A stretch of 16,065 nucleotides of DNA from Megamonas hypermegale_A (GTDB lineage Bacteria > Bacillota > Negativicutes > Selenomonadales > Selenomonadaceae): NCBI RefSeq assembly GCF_030371585.1, contig NZ_JAUDCE010000044.1; one strand, given 5' to 3'. Position numbers and translations under genes: made by a program. The notes beneath the pieces were generated by a model. That model saw only the letters and a program-made list of their open reading frames with translations. It was not told the origin of the DNA and made no database searches. The stretch's first letter is position 1, and every line of letters starts with the position of its first letter. Positions 15,482-16,065 of the stretch are shown in pieces.

Positions 15482-15563
15482 TCTATTTCAAACTTGAATA
15501 AAGAATTCAATTTTCCCGCAGCCCGAATAAACAGCGCAATAAATATGTATAAAATCTCAAAAT

Positions 15564-15848
15564 TTATTTCTGTCTGTCCGTTCCCTTCTGTTCCTCCAGA
15601 ATATGCCAGAATTCATCGTAATCTTTTTTTAGGCTTATCAGCTGGTCAGCCAAATCAAGCGCTGTGAGCATGGCTATTCTGTCCGGCGGCAGATACTGGT
15701 TCTGTTTCAGCAGCGAGCGCATTCTCTCATCCACCATTGTCGCCGCCGTCTTAATACTTTCCACATCGTTCACGCCTTTAAGCGGATAGCGAATACCGAA
15801 AATCTCCACCGTCACCCGATTATTATTTTTTCCATCTGTATCATTCAT
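15564..15848 (-). CDS. zapA: Cell division protein ZapA
   Basis: Small cytoplasmic protein of 94 residues that binds FtsZ and bundles its filaments at the division site. The N-terminal part VTVEIFGIRYPLKG (12-25) is the beta-hairpin of the ZapA head. ESIKTAATMVDERM (30-43) and DRIAMLTALDLADQL (56-70) are the conserved helices, and the last 30 residues form the coiled-coil dimerisation region. The start ATG has GAGGTG 7 bases upstream. In Bacillus, zapA is followed by cvpA, polX and mutS2; here the next gene is U32 and then mutS2, so the neighbourhood is conserved in altered form. Confidence 0.95.
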   Translation of the reverse strand: MNDTDGKNNNRVTVEIFGIRYPLKGVNDVESIKTAATMVDERMRSLLKQNQYLPPDRIAMLTALDLADQLISLKKDYDEFWHILEEQKGTDRQK

Positions 15849-15969
15849 AAATTTTCACCTCTTCTTTCCTGTATAATTATATATTGAGCTGAATTATTCT
15901 ATTTGCAATCATGCCAAAACATTTTCCACATTTAGAGTATTTTTACGGTAGCGCAGCTATTAAAAAGAA

Positions 15970-16040
15970 AAATGTTTAGCTATGGTGTTAATTCAAATGT
16001 TTGAGCGGAGCGAGTATTTGAAGGTTATAGATAAACATTT
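15970..16040. other. Nested inverted-repeat structure upstream of zapA
   Basis: An outer stem of 14 positions with one mismatch (15970-15983 with 16027-16040, cores AAATGTTTA and TAAACATTT) encloses an inner 7-bp stem TTCAAAT/ATTTGAA (15992-15998 with 16016-16022). The inner loop carries GAGCGGAGCGAG. A second AAATGTTT (15995-16002) could compete for the same TAAACATTT partner. There is no T-run typical of a terminator and no open reading frame. It could be a structured RNA, or the end of an element or gene beyond the window. Confidence 0.5.
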
Positions 16041-16065
16041 GTCTTTGTAAAGTAAAAATCTCGAG

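Noticed and set aside
15336..15563. 6S RNA next to zapA, as in Proteobacteria
   Set aside because: The gap lacks the long imperfect rod with an internal bubble expected of 6S RNA; only short separate hairpins are visible.
16060..16065. XhoI site CTCGAG at the very end of the window
   Set aside because: Could mark a clone end, but a 6-base site at a window edge is easily chance and nothing else suggests vector sequence.

Overview
The window reads as chromosomal DNA of a Negativicutes bacterium (a Selenomonas/Megamonas-like, Gram-negative-type Firmicute). This is inferred from the order zapA - U32 peptidase-like gene - mutS2 - class A PBP - tyrS, from strong AGGAGG-type ribosome binding sites, and from a GH36 alpha-galactosidase and a CytX-type transporter that resemble Firmicute proteins. 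No genus can be fixed by eye. No rRNA, tRNA, CRISPR array or complete insertion sequence is visible.

Layout. (1) 1-2770, plus strand: a repeat element, a sigma-54-type transcriptional activator (165-2126), and a broken DUF362 gene (2176-2693) that keeps its Tat signal and its C-terminus but lacks roughly the middle two thirds. A bidirectional terminator follows. (2) 2771-5266, minus strand: a single GH36 alpha-galactosidase gene with a LacI/GalR-like operator candidate in its promoter region. (3) 5267-6704, minus strand: a CytX-like permease with a clear TTGACT-N17-TATAAT promoter; nearly the whole leader between promoter and gene is a second copy of the repeat element. (4) 6757-15365, minus strand: a co-directional housekeeping run of U32, mutS2, PBP1A-like and tyrS, ending in a strong terminator, with a third copy of the repeat element between U32 and mutS2. 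(5) 15450-16065: a probable terminator, zapA, and an unexplained nested inverted repeat at the window edge.

How it fits together. The minus-strand run combines cell division (ZapA), RNA modification (U32), DNA/ribosome maintenance (MutS2), peptidoglycan synthesis (PBP) and translation (TyrRS). It resembles the zapA-cvpA-polX-mutS2 neighbourhood of other Firmicutes, with cvpA and polX absent here. The alpha-galactosidase and permease are accessory nutrient genes.

The most unusual content is a family of three intergenic elements of about 130 bp (1-125, 6530-6658, 12701-12831). Each has short terminal inverted repeats, a 22-bp stem, a 26-nt loop that is almost invariant, and a 3' tail able to pair with that loop. 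Two copies have candidate target duplications. They look like a MITE-type or structured-RNA element; I do not recognise the family.
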